This document shows, piece after piece, positions 9,680-19,103 of a stretch of 64,000 nt of DNA. The notes under the pieces were generated by a model. That model was not told the DNA's origin, made no database searches, and worked only from the letters and a program-made list of their open reading frames with translations. Where the stretch lies: the NCBI RefSeq assembly GCF_040267705.1, contig NZ_CP158374.1:1612001-1676000 (forward strand), given 5' to 3'. The first letter of the stretch is position 1. Every line of letters starts with the position of its first letter. The position numbers and the translations under genes were made by a program. The stretch is from Agromyces sp. G08B096. GTDB taxonomy: Bacteria > Actinomycetota > Actinomycetes > Actinomycetales > Microbacteriaceae.

Positions 9680-10372
9680 ATGACGACGCGCATCAACCCG
9701 AGCATCCTGGCCGCCGACTTCGCGAACCTCGAGCGCGAGCTCGGCCGGATCGCGACGGCCGACCTGGTGCACGTCGACATCATGGACAACCATTTCGTGC
9801 CGAACCTGACGTTCGGTCTGCCGATGGTCGAGCGCCTCGCGCAGGTCTCGCCGATCCCGCTGGACGTGCACCTCATGATCGACGACCCCGACCGGTGGGC
9901 GCCGGGCTATGCGGAGGCCGGAGCCGCGAGTGTGACGTTCCATGTCGAGGCCGCCGCCGACCCCGTGCGCCTCGCCCGTCGACTCCGCGAGATCGGCAGC
10001 CGAGCCGGCCTCGCGCTGAAGCCGGGCACCGAGGTCGAGCCGTGGCTCGAGGTGCTCGGCGAGTTCGACCAGGTGCTGGTGATGACGGTGGAGCCGGGCT
10101 TCGGCGGACAGGCGTTCATGCCCGAGACGATGCCGAAGCTCCGCCGGACCGCTGAAGCCGTCCGCGCCGCGGGACTCGACGTCTGGCTGCAGGTCGACGG
10201 GGGCATCACCGTCGACACGATCGGCATCGCCGCGGAGGCCGGCGCGGACACGTTCGTCGCGGGCTCGGCCGTCTACCGCGGCGAGCCGGCGGAGCAGATC
10301 GCCGCGCTCCGCGAAGCGGTCGCCGGCCACCGCCATGGCGCCGCCCCCGCCGACGCTAGGCTGGACGGGTGA
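9680..10372 (+). CDS. rpe: Ribulose-phosphate 3-epimerase
   Basis: Interconverts ribulose 5-phosphate and xylulose 5-phosphate in the pentose phosphate pathway. The 230-residue TIM barrel shows all signatures: [16 protein letters not shown] at the start, [16 protein letters not shown] with metal-binding His and Asp, DVHLMI, and [16 protein letters not shown] near residue 137. The ATG at 9680 is favoured over upstream in-frame codons because the family starts here and a TAGGCT hexamer lies 7 bases away. The other pentose phosphate genes are grouped near 50-58 kb, so this one is separately placed. Confidence 0.97.
   Translation: MTTRINPSILAADFANLERELGRIATADLVHVDIMDNHFVPNLTFGLPMVERLAQVSPIPLDVHLMIDDPDRWAPGYAEAGAASVTFHVEAAADPVRLARRLREIGSRAGLALKPGTEVEPWLEVLGEFDQVLVMTVEPGFGGQAFMPETMPKLRRTAEAVRAAGLDVWLQVDGGITVDTIGIAAEAGADTFVAGSAVYRGEPAEQIAALREAVAGHRHGAAPADARLDG
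10357..10362 (+). promoter_or_regulatory. Putative -10 (TAGGCT) for leaderless hisE
   Basis: TAGGCT sits inside the last codons of rpe and ends 6 bases before the hisE GTG. It would let hisE-hisG be transcribed independently of rpe. Confidence 0.5.
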
Positions 10373-10632
10373 AGACCTTCGACGACCTCTTCGTCGAGCT
10401 CAGCGACAAGGCCCGGACCCGCCCCGAAGGGTCGGGCACGGTGCGCGAGCTCGACGCCGGCGTGCACGCCATCGGCAAGAAGATCGTCGAGGAGGCGGCC
10501 GAGGTCTGGATGGCCGCCGAATACCAGAGCGACGAGGAGACCGCCGAGGAGATCTCGCAGCTGCTGTACCACCTGCAGGTGCTGCTCCTCGCGAAGGGCC
10601 TGACGCCCGCGGACGTGTACCGACATCTCTGA
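10369..10632 (+). CDS. hisE: Phosphoribosyl-ATP pyrophosphohydrolase
   Basis: This 87-residue enzyme catalyses the second step of histidine synthesis, removing pyrophosphate from phosphoribosyl-ATP. The MazG-like all-alpha fold shows the metal-binding [15 protein letters not shown] and [18 protein letters not shown] motifs. It starts with GTG overlapping the rpe stop by 4 bases and is followed by hisG 12 bases beyond its stop codon. The hisE-hisG pairing is the normal actinobacterial arrangement, with hisI as a separate protein. Confidence 0.96.
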   Translation: MKTFDDLFVELSDKARTRPEGSGTVRELDAGVHAIGKKIVEEAAEVWMAAEYQSDEETAEEISQLLYHLQVLLLAKGLTPADVYRHL

Positions 10633-10680
10633 TCGGCCGACCCCATGACCGATCCGTTCCGTCCACACGAAAGCCAGGGA

Positions 10681-11520
10681 ATGCTCCGCATCGCCGTGCC
10701 CAACAAGGGCTCGCTCTCAGACACCGCCGCGCAGATGCTCTACGAGGCCGGGTACACCGGCCGTCGCGATCCGCGCGACCTGCACACCGCCGACCCCCGC
10801 AACGGGGTCGAGTTCTTCTACCTGCGTCCGCGCGACATCGCCACGTACGTCGGCTCGGGTGCGCTCGACGTCGGCATCACGGGTCGCGACCTGCTGCTCG
10901 ATTCCGGGTCGGATGCCTCGGAGATCGCCCCGCTCGGCTTCGGCGACTCCACGTTCCGCTTCGCCGGCCCGGCCGGCGCGTTCGCCGACCTCGCCGACCT
11001 CGAGGGCGTCCGGGTCGCGACGAGCTACCCCGGACTCGTGGGCGGCTTCCTCGCCGGTCACGGCGTGACCGCCAAGCTCGTGAAGCTCGACGGCGCCGTG
11101 GAGTCGGCCGTCAGGCTGGGCGTCGCCGACGCGGTCGCCGACGTGGTCTCCACGGGCGGCACGCTCCGCAAGGCGGGGCTCGAGATCTTCGGACCCGTGA
11201 TCCTGGAGTCCGAGGCGGTCCTTATCGGCTCCGGCGTCGAGCAGCCGGGGGCGCAGACGCTCGTCCGCCGGCTGCAGGGCGTCCTCGTGGCGCGACAGTA
11301 CGTGCTGCTCGATTACGACGTGCCGGTCGCGAACCTCGAGCGGGCCACCGCGGCCGCTCCCGGATTCGAGTCGCCGACCGTGTCGCCGCTGCACGATCCC
11401 GAGTGGGTCGCCGTGCGGGTCATGATCCCGCGGGTCGACATGAACCACGTGATGGACGAGCTCTACGCGATCGGCGCGCGTGCGATCCTCGTCTCCGCGA
11501 TCCACGCCGCTAGGCTGTGA
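10681..11520 (+). CDS. hisG: ATP phosphoribosyltransferase, long form with regulatory domain
   Basis: First, committed and feedback-inhibited enzyme of histidine synthesis, joining ATP and PRPP. From ATG 10681 it is 279 residues, starting [20 protein letters not shown], the usual family start; an upstream in-frame ATG at 10645 would add 12 unconserved residues. The catalytic periplasmic-binding-like domains include [11 protein letters not shown] and the PRPP loop region [13 protein letters not shown]. The last 75 or so residues ([19 protein letters not shown] onward) are the ACT-like histidine-binding domain, so this is the long, HisZ-independent HisG. Confidence 0.96.
   Translation: MLRIAVPNKGSLSDTAAQMLYEAGYTGRRDPRDLHTADPRNGVEFFYLRPRDIATYVGSGALDVGITGRDLLLDSGSDASEIAPLGFGDSTFRFAGPAGAFADLADLEGVRVATSYPGLVGGFLAGHGVTAKLVKLDGAVESAVRLGVADAVADVVSTGGTLRKAGLEIFGPVILESEAVLIGSGVEQPGAQTLVRRLQGVLVARQYVLLDYDVPVANLERATAAAPGFESPTVSPLHDPEWVAVRVMIPRVDMNHVMDELYAIGARAILVSAIHAARL
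11511..11516 (+). promoter_or_regulatory. Putative -10 (TAGGCT) for hisF
   Basis: TAGGCT lies in the last codons of hisG, 9 bases before ATG 11526 and immediately before GTG 11517. Transcription starting about 7 bases downstream would exclude the GTG and leave the ATG almost leaderless, which helps choose the hisF start. Confidence 0.45.
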
Positions 11521-11525
11521 CCGGG

Positions 11526-12287
11526 ATGAGCCTCGCCGTCCGCGTCATCCCGTGCCTCGACGTGGCCGCCGGCCGCGTCGTCAAGGGGGTGAACTTCCAG
11601 AACCTCCGCGACGCCGGTGACCCCGTCGAGCTCGCCGCTCGCTACTCCGACCAGGGCGCCGACGAGCTCACCTTCCTCGACGTGACCGCCACGGTCGACG
11701 ACCGGTCGACCACGTACGACATGGTGCAGCGGGTCGCCGAGCAGGTCTTCATCCCGCTCACGGTCGGCGGCGGCGTCCGTTCGGCCGAAGACGTCGCGCG
11801 ACTGCTCGGCCACGGCGCAGACAAGATCGGCGTGAACAGCGCCGCGATCGCGCGGCCTCCGCTCATCGCGGAGATCGCGGATCGCTTCGGGGCGCAGGTC
11901 GTCGTGCTCTCGCTCGACGTGAAGCGGTCGCCGCGCACCTCGTCGGGCTTCGTCGTGACCACGCACGGCGGGCGCACCGAGACGGATCTCGACGCGCTCG
12001 CCTGGGCGCGGCAGGCCATCGAGCTCGGCGCGGGGGAGCTGCTCGTGAACTCGATCGATGCCGACGGCACCAAGCAGGGCTTCGACCTCGAGCTGACCGG
12101 CCTCATGCACGAGCTGTCGAGCGTGCCGGTCATCGCGTCGGGAGGCGCGGGAGCGGTCGCCGACTTCGCGCCCGCCGTGGCGGCCGGGGCGGACGCCGTG
12201 CTCGCGGCATCCGTGTTCCACAACGGCGAGGTGACCGTCGGCGAGGTGAAGGACGCCCTGCGGGCGGACGGGAGGATCGTGAGATGA
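11526..12287 (+). CDS. hisF: Imidazole glycerol phosphate synthase cyclase subunit
   Basis: Cyclase half of IGP synthase; with HisH (not in this window) it makes imidazole glycerol phosphate and AICAR from PRFAR and ammonia. The 253-residue TIM barrel starts [20 protein letters not shown], with the catalytic Asp in CLDV and the second in [12 protein letters not shown]; phosphate-binding loops are VGGGVRS and ASGGAGA. ATG 11526 is preferred over GTG 11517 because of the position of the TAGGCT hexamer. The stop overlaps hisI by 4 bases. Confidence 0.96.
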   Translation: MSLAVRVIPCLDVAAGRVVKGVNFQNLRDAGDPVELAARYSDQGADELTFLDVTATVDDRSTTYDMVQRVAEQVFIPLTVGGGVRSAEDVARLLGHGADKIGVNSAAIARPPLIAEIADRFGAQVVVLSLDVKRSPRTSSGFVVTTHGGRTETDLDALAWARQAIELGAGELLVNSIDADGTKQGFDLELTGLMHELSSVPVIASGGAGAVADFAPAVAAGADAVLAASVFHNGEVTVGEVKDALRADGRIVR

Positions 12288-12652
12288 GCACGCCAGTCGA
12301 GGAGGCGCTCGAGCGCGCCGCGTTCAACGCCGACGGGCTGCTGCCCGCCGTCATCCAGCAGTTCGACACGCGCGAGGTGCTGATGCTCGGCTGGATGGAC
12401 CGCGAGGCCATGCGGCGCACCCTCACCGAGGGCCGCGTCACCTTCTGGTCGCGCTCGCGCCAGGAGTACTGGCGGAAGGGCGACACGTCGGGCCACGTGC
12501 AGTTCGTGAAGTCGGCCGCGCTCGACTGCGACGCCGACACGCTGCTCGTCGAGGTCGACCAGATCGGCGCGGCGTGCCACACCGGCACCCGCACCTGCTT
12601 CGACGGCGACCCGGTCGAGGCGATCGCGATCGACGTCCAGGGAGGGCGATGA
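12284..12652 (+). CDS. hisI: Phosphoribosyl-AMP cyclohydrolase
   Basis: Third step of histidine synthesis: opens the purine ring of phosphoribosyl-AMP. The 122-residue monofunctional form shows [15 protein letters not shown], the zinc-site residues in [19 protein letters not shown], and LDCDADTLL plus [10 protein letters not shown] supplying the conserved cysteines. ATG overlaps the hisF stop, and its own stop overlaps the trpE start, so histidine and tryptophan genes are translationally coupled here. Confidence 0.97.
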   Translation: MSTPVEEALERAAFNADGLLPAVIQQFDTREVLMLGWMDREAMRRTLTEGRVTFWSRSRQEYWRKGDTSGHVQFVKSAALDCDADTLLVEVDQIGAACHTGTRTCFDGDPVEAIAIDVQGGR

Positions 12653-14178
12653 TGGGCACGTCGGCGACGACGCGGTTCGACGACTTCGACGGCCTGCTCG
12701 AAGGCCGGCGTGTGGTGCCGGTCGTGCGGGAGCTCTTCGCCGACGGCGAGACGCCGGTCGGCATCTACCGGAAGCTCGCGGCGGGGCGTCCGGGCACGTT
12801 CCTCCTGGAATCGGCGGAGCAGGGCGGCATCTGGTCGCGGTACTCGTTCGTCGGGGCCGCCTCGTACGGCGTGCTCACCGAGCGCGACGGACGCGTCGTC
12901 TGGCAGGACTACGGCCTGCCTGCCGGCCGGGCCCTCGGCGAGGCATCCGAGCTCGCCCCGCTCGCCGCGCTCGAGGCGCTGCACCAGCGCTGGGCGACCG
13001 AGGACGTACCGGGGGCGCCGCCGCTGACCGGCGGTCTCGTGGGGTTCATCGGCTGGGAGGCGATCCGGCAGATCGAGCACCTGCCGAACCGGCCGCCGGC
13101 GGAGTTCGCGATGCCCGGGCAGGCGTTCGCGTTCGTCTCAGAGCTCGCCGTCATCGACCACCGCACCGGCACCGTCCAGCTCGTCGCGTCGGTGCTGAAC
13201 GACGGCGCCGACGACGCGGCGACGCTGTGGGCCGACGCGCAGGCGCGCCTCGACCGCATGCAGGCGGCGCTCGCGCAGCCCTCCGACGCCTGGCTCGCCG
13301 AGATCGACTTCTCCGCGGCGCACGACCCGCGACACCGGACCGAGAAGGCGGACTTCCTCGCCGCGGTGGAACGCTCGAAGGAGTACATCCGCGACGGCGA
13401 CATCTTCCAGGTCGTCATCTCGCAGCGGTTCGAGCAGGAGGCGACGGCGCATCCGGTCGACGTGTACCGGGTGCTGCGCACGCTGAACCCGAGCCCGTAC
13501 ATGTACCTGCTGCACCTCGAGGACGTCGACGGGGAGCCGTACTGGATCGTCGGGTCGTCGCCGGAAGCCCTGGTCAAGGTCGAGGACGGCCGGGTCTACA
13601 CGCACCCCATCGCCGGTTCGAAGCCGCGGGGGGCGACGCCGGAGGCCGACGCCGACCTGGAGGCCGAGCTGATCGGCGACCCGAAGGAGCAGGCGGAGCA
13701 CCTGATGCTCGTCGATCTCGCGCGCAACGACCTTGCCAAGGTGTGCACGGCGGGCTCGGTCGAGGTCACCGAGTTCATGCGGGTCGAGCGGTTCAGCCAC
13801 ATCATGCACCTCGTCTCGTCGGTCGAGGGAGATCTGGCGCCCGGTCGCAACGCGATCGACGTCTTCCGGGCGACCTTCCCGGCCGGCACGCTGTCAGGCG
13901 CGCCGAAGCCGCGCGCGCTCGAGATCATCGACGAGCTCGAGCCTGCCCAGCGCGGCCTCTACGGCGGGGTCGTCGGGTACTTCGGGTTCGGCGGCGACGC
14001 CGACCTCGCGATCGCGATCCGGACGGCGACGATCGCCGGCGGCGTGGCGCGCGTGCAGGCAGGCGGGGGACTCGTCGCCGATTCCGACCCCGAGTCGGAG
14101 TACGAGGAGTCCCGGAACAAGGCGGCGGCGCCGCTTCGGGCCGTCGCGGTCGCGAACGCCATGCGGAAGGTCGGCTGA
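12649..14178 (+). CDS. trpE: Anthranilate synthase component I
   Basis: Converts chorismate to anthranilate with ammonia supplied by a glutaminase partner (TrpG, not in this window). The protein is 509 residues from ATG 12649 (508 from the adjacent ATG 12652); GGAGGG at 12641-12646 is a good ribosome site for both. The tryptophan feedback motif LLESAE is intact near residue 45, so inhibition by tryptophan is expected. The chorismate-binding domain carries DIFQVVISQRFE, IAGSKPRGATPE, LSGAPKPRALEIID and ADSDPESEYEE. It follows hisI with a 4-base overlap. Confidence 0.97.
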   Translation: MMGTSATTRFDDFDGLLEGRRVVPVVRELFADGETPVGIYRKLAAGRPGTFLLESAEQGGIWSRYSFVGAASYGVLTERDGRVVWQDYGLPAGRALGEASELAPLAALEALHQRWATEDVPGAPPLTGGLVGFIGWEAIRQIEHLPNRPPAEFAMPGQAFAFVSELAVIDHRTGTVQLVASVLNDGADDAATLWADAQARLDRMQAALAQPSDAWLAEIDFSAAHDPRHRTEKADFLAAVERSKEYIRDGDIFQVVISQRFEQEATAHPVDVYRVLRTLNPSPYMYLLHLEDVDGEPYWIVGSSPEALVKVEDGRVYTHPIAGSKPRGATPEADADLEAELIGDPKEQAEHLMLVDLARNDLAKVCTAGSVEVTEFMRVERFSHIMHLVSSVEGDLAPGRNAIDVFRATFPAGTLSGAPKPRALEIIDELEPAQRGLYGGVVGYFGFGGDADLAIAIRTATIAGGVARVQAGGGLVADSDPESEYEESRNKAAAPLRAVAVANAMRKVG

Positions 14179-14817
14179 GTGCGGCGCGAGCGGATGAAGC
14201 TGCCGGCGATCCTCCTCGCGATCGCCGGCGGCGGGCTCGCACTGCTGAGCTGGAGCCAGCCGTGGTTCCGGCTCGCGCTCGACGCCGGGGCGGGAACGGG
14301 CGCGGGTTCGCCGATCGACGTGACCGGTCAGGTGGCGTCGCCCGCGCTCGCCGCGCTCGGCCTCGCCGGCCTCGCGCTGGCCGGGGCGCTCGCGATCGCC
14401 GGGCCGGGCATCCGCGTGGTGCTGGCTGTGCTCGCGGTGCTCCTCGGCGGCTGCATCCTGCTGGCGGCGGGGCTGAGCCTCGGCGATCCGGTCGCGTCGG
14501 TCTCGCCGGCGGTGACGGATGCCACCGGCGTGGCGGGCGCCGGGCCGACGGCGGAGCTCGTGGCCTCGGCCGCCGCGACGTTCTGGCCGGCAGTCGCGAT
14601 CGTCGGCGGGGTGCTCCTCGTCGCGGCGGGCGTGGTCGTCCTCGCGACCGGCACGGCCTGGCCGGCGTCCTCGCGACGATACCGCGATGGCGGCGCACGG
14701 TTCGCCGACGCCGAGTCGTCGGGCCCTGCGACGGCCGCGGATCGGCGGCGCGGCGCGGCCGATCGGGCCATCGACGACTGGGACGAGCTCAGCCGCGGCG
14801 ACGACCCCACCGACTGA
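14179..14817 (+). CDS. Tryptophan-associated membrane protein (TIGR02234-like)
   Basis: A 212-residue membrane protein starting at GTG directly after the trpE stop. It opens with a hydrophobic helix, then SWSQPWF, the hallmark of the actinobacterial trp operon membrane protein family. Further hydrophobic segments lie at about 55-75, 78-98 and 132-156. The last 50 residues are charged and probably cytosolic. Function is not established; the constant position beside trp genes suggests a role linked to tryptophan or its precursors. Family assignment is by motif and context. Confidence 0.85.
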   Translation: MRRERMKLPAILLAIAGGGLALLSWSQPWFRLALDAGAGTGAGSPIDVTGQVASPALAALGLAGLALAGALAIAGPGIRVVLAVLAVLLGGCILLAAGLSLGDPVASVSPAVTDATGVAGAGPTAELVASAAATFWPAVAIVGGVLLVAAGVVVLATGTAWPASSRRYRDGGARFADAESSGPATAADRRRGAADRAIDDWDELSRGDDPTD

Positions 14818-14892
14818 CGACCGGTCGCCGGGCGGGGCGGGGCGGATGCCTCGCGCCCGCGCAGCAGGAACGGCCCCGACCGAAGCGCCCGC

Positions 14893-14898
14893 TAGACT
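14893..14898 (+). promoter_or_regulatory. Putative -10 (TAGACT) before the HGxxPAAW gene
   Basis: TAGACT lies in the 111-base gap after the trp membrane protein. Transcription from about 14905 would give a leader of roughly 24 nt with AAGGAG at 14919-14924, five bases before the ATG at 14929. This would be an internal promoter for trpC-trpB-trpA. Confidence 0.5.
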
Positions 14899-14928
14899 GG
14901 CAGACGACCCCCGCAACGAAGGAGCGAC

Positions 14929-15159
14929 ATGAGCACTGAGACCGCAGAGCCCGGCCACGGACACTCGCCCGCGGCATGGACCGCCGTCACGATCATGCTC
15001 ATCGCCTTCACGATCGGCACCGTGGCGTTCTTCCTCGACCTCGCCTGGCTCGTGTGGGCGTCCGCCGGACTCCTCGTCGTCGGCCTCATCGTCGGCTGGG
15101 TGCTCGCCCGTGCCGGCTACGGTGTCGGCGGCGCGAAGACCACCCCCTCGACGCACTGA
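14929..15159 (+). CDS. Small HGxxPAAW-type membrane protein
   Basis: A 76-residue protein with a short polar N-terminus containing [12 protein letters not shown], the signature that gives the HGxxPAAW family its name, followed by two hydrophobic helices (about 20-40 and 45-63) and a polar C-terminus. The ATG has AAGGAG just upstream. The family is found between trpE-linked genes and trpC across actinobacteria, but no function is known to me. Its very small size and constant position suggest a membrane accessory role; that is inference. Confidence 0.85.
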   Translation: MSTETAEPGHGHSPAAWTAVTIMLIAFTIGTVAFFLDLAWLVWASAGLLVVGLIVGWVLARAGYGVGGAKTTPSTH

Positions 15160-15166
15160 CGCCGGC

Positions 15167-15937
15167 GTGCTCTCCGAACTGACGGCCAACGCCGTCGCGG
15201 ACGCCCGTGCCCGCGAGGCCGAACGGCCCCTCGCCGACGTCGAAGCAGCCGCGCTGGCCCGACCGGCCGCGCTCGACGCTCTCGCCGTGCTCGCCCCGGG
15301 CGAGCGGGTGAAGGTCATCGCCGAGATCAAGCGGTCGAGCCCGTCCCGCGGTGCGCTCGCGGAGATCACCGACCCCGCAGCCCTGGCTCGCAGCTACGAG
15401 CTCGGCGGGGCGAGCGCGATCAGCGTGCTCACCGAGGGCCGCCGCTTCGGCGGCTCCCTCGCCGACCTCGAGGCCGTTCGTGCGGCCGTCGCGCTCCCGG
15501 TGCTGCGCAAGGACTTCATCGCCACGCCGTACCAGGTGTTCGAGGCCAGGGCCGCGGGCGCCGATCTGGTGCTGCTCATCGTGGCCGCCCTCGACGACGC
15601 GACCCTCGCCGAGCTGTACGGGCTGATCACCGAGCTCGGGATGACCGCGCTGGTCGAGACGCACTCGGCCGACGAGCTCGACCGGGCCGCCGCGCTCGGC
15701 GCGAAGCTGATCGGCGTGAATGCGCGCGACCTCACGACGTTCGAGCTCGACCGAGATCTCTTCGGCCGTCTCGCCGACCGATTCCCGCCGGGCGCCATCC
15801 GCGTCGCGGAGTCGGCGGTGCTCTCGCCCGACGACGTCGCCCACTACCGCCGTGCCGGCGCCGACGCCGTCCTCGTCGGCGAGGCGCTCGTCACCGGCGA
15901 TCCGATCGCGAACCTCTCAGCATTCCTGGCGGTGTGA
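15167..15937 (+). CDS. trpC: Indole-3-glycerol phosphate synthase
   Basis: Closes the indole ring from carboxyphenylamino-deoxyribulose phosphate. The 256-residue barrel from GTG 15167 starts [19 protein letters not shown]; catalytic and phosphate residues are in [48 protein letters not shown] and [11 protein letters not shown]. There is no TrpF domain, consistent with actinobacteria using one bifunctional HisA/TrpF isomerase encoded elsewhere. An upstream extension of the frame has no family support. The stop is immediately followed by trpB. Confidence 0.96.
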   Translation: MLSELTANAVADARAREAERPLADVEAAALARPAALDALAVLAPGERVKVIAEIKRSSPSRGALAEITDPAALARSYELGGASAISVLTEGRRFGGSLADLEAVRAAVALPVLRKDFIATPYQVFEARAAGADLVLLIVAALDDATLAELYGLITELGMTALVETHSADELDRAAALGAKLIGVNARDLTTFELDRDLFGRLADRFPPGAIRVAESAVLSPDDVAHYRRAGADAVLVGEALVTGDPIANLSAFLAV

Positions 15938-15939
15938 AC

Positions 15940-17148
15940 ATGGCCCTGCGCGACCAGACCGGTCCCTACTTCGGCGACTTCGGCGGGCGCTTCGTGCCCG
16001 AGTCCCTCATCGCCGCGCTCGACGAGCTCGGCGAGGCGTACACCCTCGCGAAGCTCGACCCCGGCTTCGCCGAGGAGCTCGCAGAACTCGGTCGCAGCTA
16101 CACCGGCCGGCCCTCGATCATCACCGAGGTGCCGCGGTTCGCCGCGCACGCGGGCGGCGCACGCGTCATCCTGAAGCGCGAGGACCTGAACCACACCGGC
16201 TCCCACAAGATCAACAACGTCCTCGGGCAGGCGCTGCTCACCAAGCGCATCGGCAAGAAGCGCGTCATCGCCGAGACGGGGGCCGGTCAGCACGGCGTCG
16301 CCACGGCGACCGCGGCGGCGCTCTTCGGGCTCGAGTGCACCATCTACATGGGCGAGGTCGACACGGAGCGCCAGGCGCTGAACGTCGCCCGGATGCGCCT
16401 GCTCGGCGCCGAGGTGGTCGCCGTGAAGACCGGGTCGCGCACCCTGAAGGACGCGATCAACGACGCCATGCGCGACTGGGTCACCAACGTCGCCACCACG
16501 AACTACATCTTCGGCACCGTCGCCGGCCCGCACCCGTTCCCCGAGATGGTGCGCGATTTCCAGAAGATCGTCGGCGAGGAAGCGCGCCAGCAGGTCCTCG
16601 ACCTCACGGGTGCGCTGCCCACGGCCGTCGCGGCCTGCGTCGGCGGCGGGTCGAACGCGATCGGCATCTTCCACGCGTTCCTCGACGATGCGGGCGTCGG
16701 ACTGTACGGCTTCGAGGCGGGCGGCGAGGGCGCGGAGACCCCGCGGCACGCGGCGACCATCACCAAGGGCCGGCCCGGCGTCCTCCACGGTGCGCGGAGC
16801 TTCCTCCTGCAGGACGAAGACGGGCAGACCATCGAGTCGCACTCGATCTCGGCCGGCCTCGACTACCCGGGCGTCGGGCCCGAGCACGCCTGGCTCTCGG
16901 CCCTCGGGCGGGCGGAATACCGCCCCGTGACCGATGCGGCCGCGATGGAGGCGCTGCGCCTGCTGACCCGCACGGAAGGCATCATCCCGGCGATCGAGTC
17001 CGCGCACGCGCTCGCGGGCACGATCGAGCTCGGGCGGGAGCTCGGACCCGAGGCGACGATCCTGGTCAGCCTCTCCGGCCGCGGCGACAAGGACATGGAC
17101 ACCGCCGCCCGCTGGTTCGGGCTCTACGACGGCGAGGAGCAGGCATGA
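15940..17148 (+). CDS. trpB: Tryptophan synthase beta chain
   Basis: PLP enzyme condensing indole with serine to tryptophan; works as an alpha2-beta2 complex with TrpA. ATG 15940 gives 402 residues beginning [21 protein letters not shown]; a GTG at 15934 overlapping the trpC stop is an alternative that adds two residues. The PLP lysine is in [11 protein letters not shown], the phosphate loop is GGGSNAIG, and [14 protein letters not shown] is intact. The stop overlaps the trpA start (ATGA). Confidence 0.97.
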   Translation: MALRDQTGPYFGDFGGRFVPESLIAALDELGEAYTLAKLDPGFAEELAELGRSYTGRPSIITEVPRFAAHAGGARVILKREDLNHTGSHKINNVLGQALLTKRIGKKRVIAETGAGQHGVATATAAALFGLECTIYMGEVDTERQALNVARMRLLGAEVVAVKTGSRTLKDAINDAMRDWVTNVATTNYIFGTVAGPHPFPEMVRDFQKIVGEEARQQVLDLTGALPTAVAACVGGGSNAIGIFHAFLDDAGVGLYGFEAGGEGAETPRHAATITKGRPGVLHGARSFLLQDEDGQTIESHSISAGLDYPGVGPEHAWLSALGRAEYRPVTDAAAMEALRLLTRTEGIIPAIESAHALAGTIELGRELGPEATILVSLSGRGDKDMDTAARWFGLYDGEEQA

Positions 17149-17930
17149 GGACCGCCGGCCCCGTCATCCGCCGCCGCAACGAGGAGGGCGCTGGGGCGCT
17201 CATCGGCTACCTGCCGGTCGGGTTCCCCGACCTCGACACCAGCGTCGAGGCGGCCGTCGCGCTCGTGGAGAACGGCGTCGACGTGCTGGAGCTCGGCCTG
17301 CCGTACTCCGACCCCGTCATGGACGGTCCCGTGATCCAGGCCGCCACGCAGCAAGCTCTGGCGGGCGGCTTCCGCATCGCCGACGGGTTCGAGGCGGTGC
17401 GCCGCATCACCGAGCGGACCGACGCCCCGGTGCTCATGATGACGTACTGGAACCCCGTCGTGCAGTACGGCGTCGACCGGTTCGCCGACGATCTCGCGGC
17501 GGCCGGGGGAGCGGGCCTCATCACGCCCGACCTGATCCCCGACGAGGCGGCCGACTGGCTCGAGGCATCCGACCGCACGGGCCTCGACCGCGTGTTCCTC
17601 GCGGCGCCGACCTCGACCGACGCGCGCATCCGGCGCACGGTCGAGGCCAGCCGGGGCTTCGTGTACGCCGTCTCGACCATGGGCATCACCGGTGCCCGCG
17701 CCGACGTCGACCAGGCCGCCCGATCGGTCGTGTCGCGACTGCAGGATGCCGGTGCGCCGGCCAGCTGCGTCGGCGTGGGCATCTCCACGGCGGCCCAGGT
17801 CGCCGAGGTGCTCGGATACGCCGACGGCGCCATCGTGGGGTCCGCGCTGGTGCATGCGCTGGCCGAGCGCGGCGTGTCCGGCGCCGGCGAGCTCGCGGCC
17901 GACCTCGCGCGCGGCACCGTCCGCCAGTGA
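17145..17930 (+). CDS. trpA: Tryptophan synthase alpha chain
   Basis: Cleaves indole-3-glycerol phosphate and channels indole to TrpB. The 261-residue barrel shows the catalytic glutamate and aspartate in [18 protein letters not shown], followed by [19 protein letters not shown] and the phosphate loop [12 protein letters not shown]. It starts 4 bases inside trpB, so TrpA and TrpB are translationally coupled as expected for a 1:1 complex. It ends the tryptophan block; no trpD or trpF is present. Confidence 0.97.
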   Translation: MRTAGPVIRRRNEEGAGALIGYLPVGFPDLDTSVEAAVALVENGVDVLELGLPYSDPVMDGPVIQAATQQALAGGFRIADGFEAVRRITERTDAPVLMMTYWNPVVQYGVDRFADDLAAAGGAGLITPDLIPDEAADWLEASDRTGLDRVFLAAPTSTDARIRRTVEASRGFVYAVSTMGITGARADVDQAARSVVSRLQDAGAPASCVGVGISTAAQVAEVLGYADGAIVGSALVHALAERGVSGAGELAADLARGTVRQ

Positions 17931-17932
17931 AG

Positions 17933-17938
17933 TAGTCT
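17933..17938 (+). promoter_or_regulatory. Putative -10 (TAGTCT) for lgt
   Basis: TAGTCT lies 2 bases after trpA. Transcription from about 17945 would give a leader of about 60 nt ending in GAGAAAGG (17988-17995) and CAGGC before the GTG at 18007. Confidence 0.4.
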
Positions 17939-18006
17939 CGTCACGGCCCTCCATCAGCTTCCTTCGGCGAGCGGCCCGAGCATCCCGTGAGAAAGGCGCA
18001 GCAGGC

Positions 18007-18999
18007 GTGATCGCACCCCTCAGCATCCCGAGCCCCGACTACGAGTGGCAGGTCTGGGAGATCCCCCTGTTCGGCTGGACCACGCTGAACATCCACATGT
18101 ACGCCCTGTGCATCCTGCTGGGCATCATCCTCGCGGTGGCCATCACGTCGCGCCGCCTCACGAAGCGCGGCGCCGAGCCGGGCGTCGTGCTCGACATCGC
18201 GCTGTGGGCGGTGCCGCTCGGCATCATCGGCGCACGGCTCTACCACGTGCTGACCCACCCCAACGACTACTTCGCCGGCCAGGAGTGGTGGAAGGTCTTC
18301 GCCATCTGGGAGGGCGGCAACGCCATCTTCGGGTCGCTGATCGGCGGCGCGGTCGGCGTCTGGATCGGCTGCCGCATGACGGGCCTGCGCTTCTGGTCGT
18401 TCGCCGACGCGCTGGCTCCCGGCCTCCTCGTCGCGCAGGCCGTTGGACGCATCGGCAACTGGTTCAACCACGAGCTGTACGGCCTGCCGACCGACCTTCC
18501 CTGGGGCCTCGAGATCGAGTCGACGAACCCTGCCTGGCCGCAGGGGCTCGCGGAGGGCACGCTCTTCCACCCGACGTTCCTGTACGAGCTGATCTGGAAC
18601 CTCGCGGGTGCCGCGCTCATCATCGCGCTCGAGCGCAAGCTGAACCTGCGCTGGGGCCGGGCGTTCGCGGTGTACCTCATCTGGTACGGCACCGGCCGGG
18701 CGTTCTTCGAGTCGATCCGGGTCGACCCGAGCGAGATGTTCCTCGGCATCCGGTCCAACGTCTGGGCCGCCTGGCTCGCGGTCGTGCTCGGCATCGTGAT
18801 CCTGTTCGTGCAGCGGCGCCGGCACCCCGGAATCGAGCCCAGCGTGTACGTTCCGGGCCGTGAGTGGGCGGGCCCCGACACTGAGGTAGACTCGGACGAC
18901 ACCGAGTCCGACTCCGACTCTCTCGACGACGGCGTCGAGGGTGAGAACGATTCCGGCAAGACGGCGGCCACAAGCCCCGGCCGGTCTGCCACCGAGTAG
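18007..18999 (+). CDS. lgt: Prolipoprotein diacylglyceryl transferase
   Basis: Membrane enzyme that attaches diacylglycerol from phosphatidylglycerol to the lipobox cysteine of prolipoproteins. The 330-residue protein has multiple membrane helices; visible family motifs are YALCILLGIILAV, GIIGARLYHVL, the loop FAIWEGGNAIFG and the signature VGRIGNWFNHELYG, followed by HPTFLYELIWN and RIDPS-like RVDPSEMF. The last 45 residues are a highly acidic Asp/Ser-rich tail (from about DTEVDSDDTESD), unlike the enzyme core and probably disordered. The GTG at 18007 fits the family start. Confidence 0.95.
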   Translation: MIAPLSIPSPDYEWQVWEIPLFGWTTLNIHMYALCILLGIILAVAITSRRLTKRGAEPGVVLDIALWAVPLGIIGARLYHVLTHPNDYFAGQEWWKVFAIWEGGNAIFGSLIGGAVGVWIGCRMTGLRFWSFADALAPGLLVAQAVGRIGNWFNHELYGLPTDLPWGLEIESTNPAWPQGLAEGTLFHPTFLYELIWNLAGAALIIALERKLNLRWGRAFAVYLIWYGTGRAFFESIRVDPSEMFLGIRSNVWAAWLAVVLGIVILFVQRRRHPGIEPSVYVPGREWAGPDTEVDSDDTESDSDSLDDGVEGENDSGKTAATSPGRSATE

Positions 19000-19103
19000 C
19001 GAATCCACGTTCTCCGACGCGACGCCGCACCTAGCGCCGCGACTTCCCCTTCGCAGGGCCGACGACGTCCCCCGCTGCCACTTAGTTGATGAGGACGGTT
19101 CAC

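Noticed and set aside
12287-12660. Possible tryptophan attenuator or leader peptide before trpE
   Set aside because: trpE starts inside the hisI stop codon; there is no leader peptide with Trp codons and no pair of competing hairpins.
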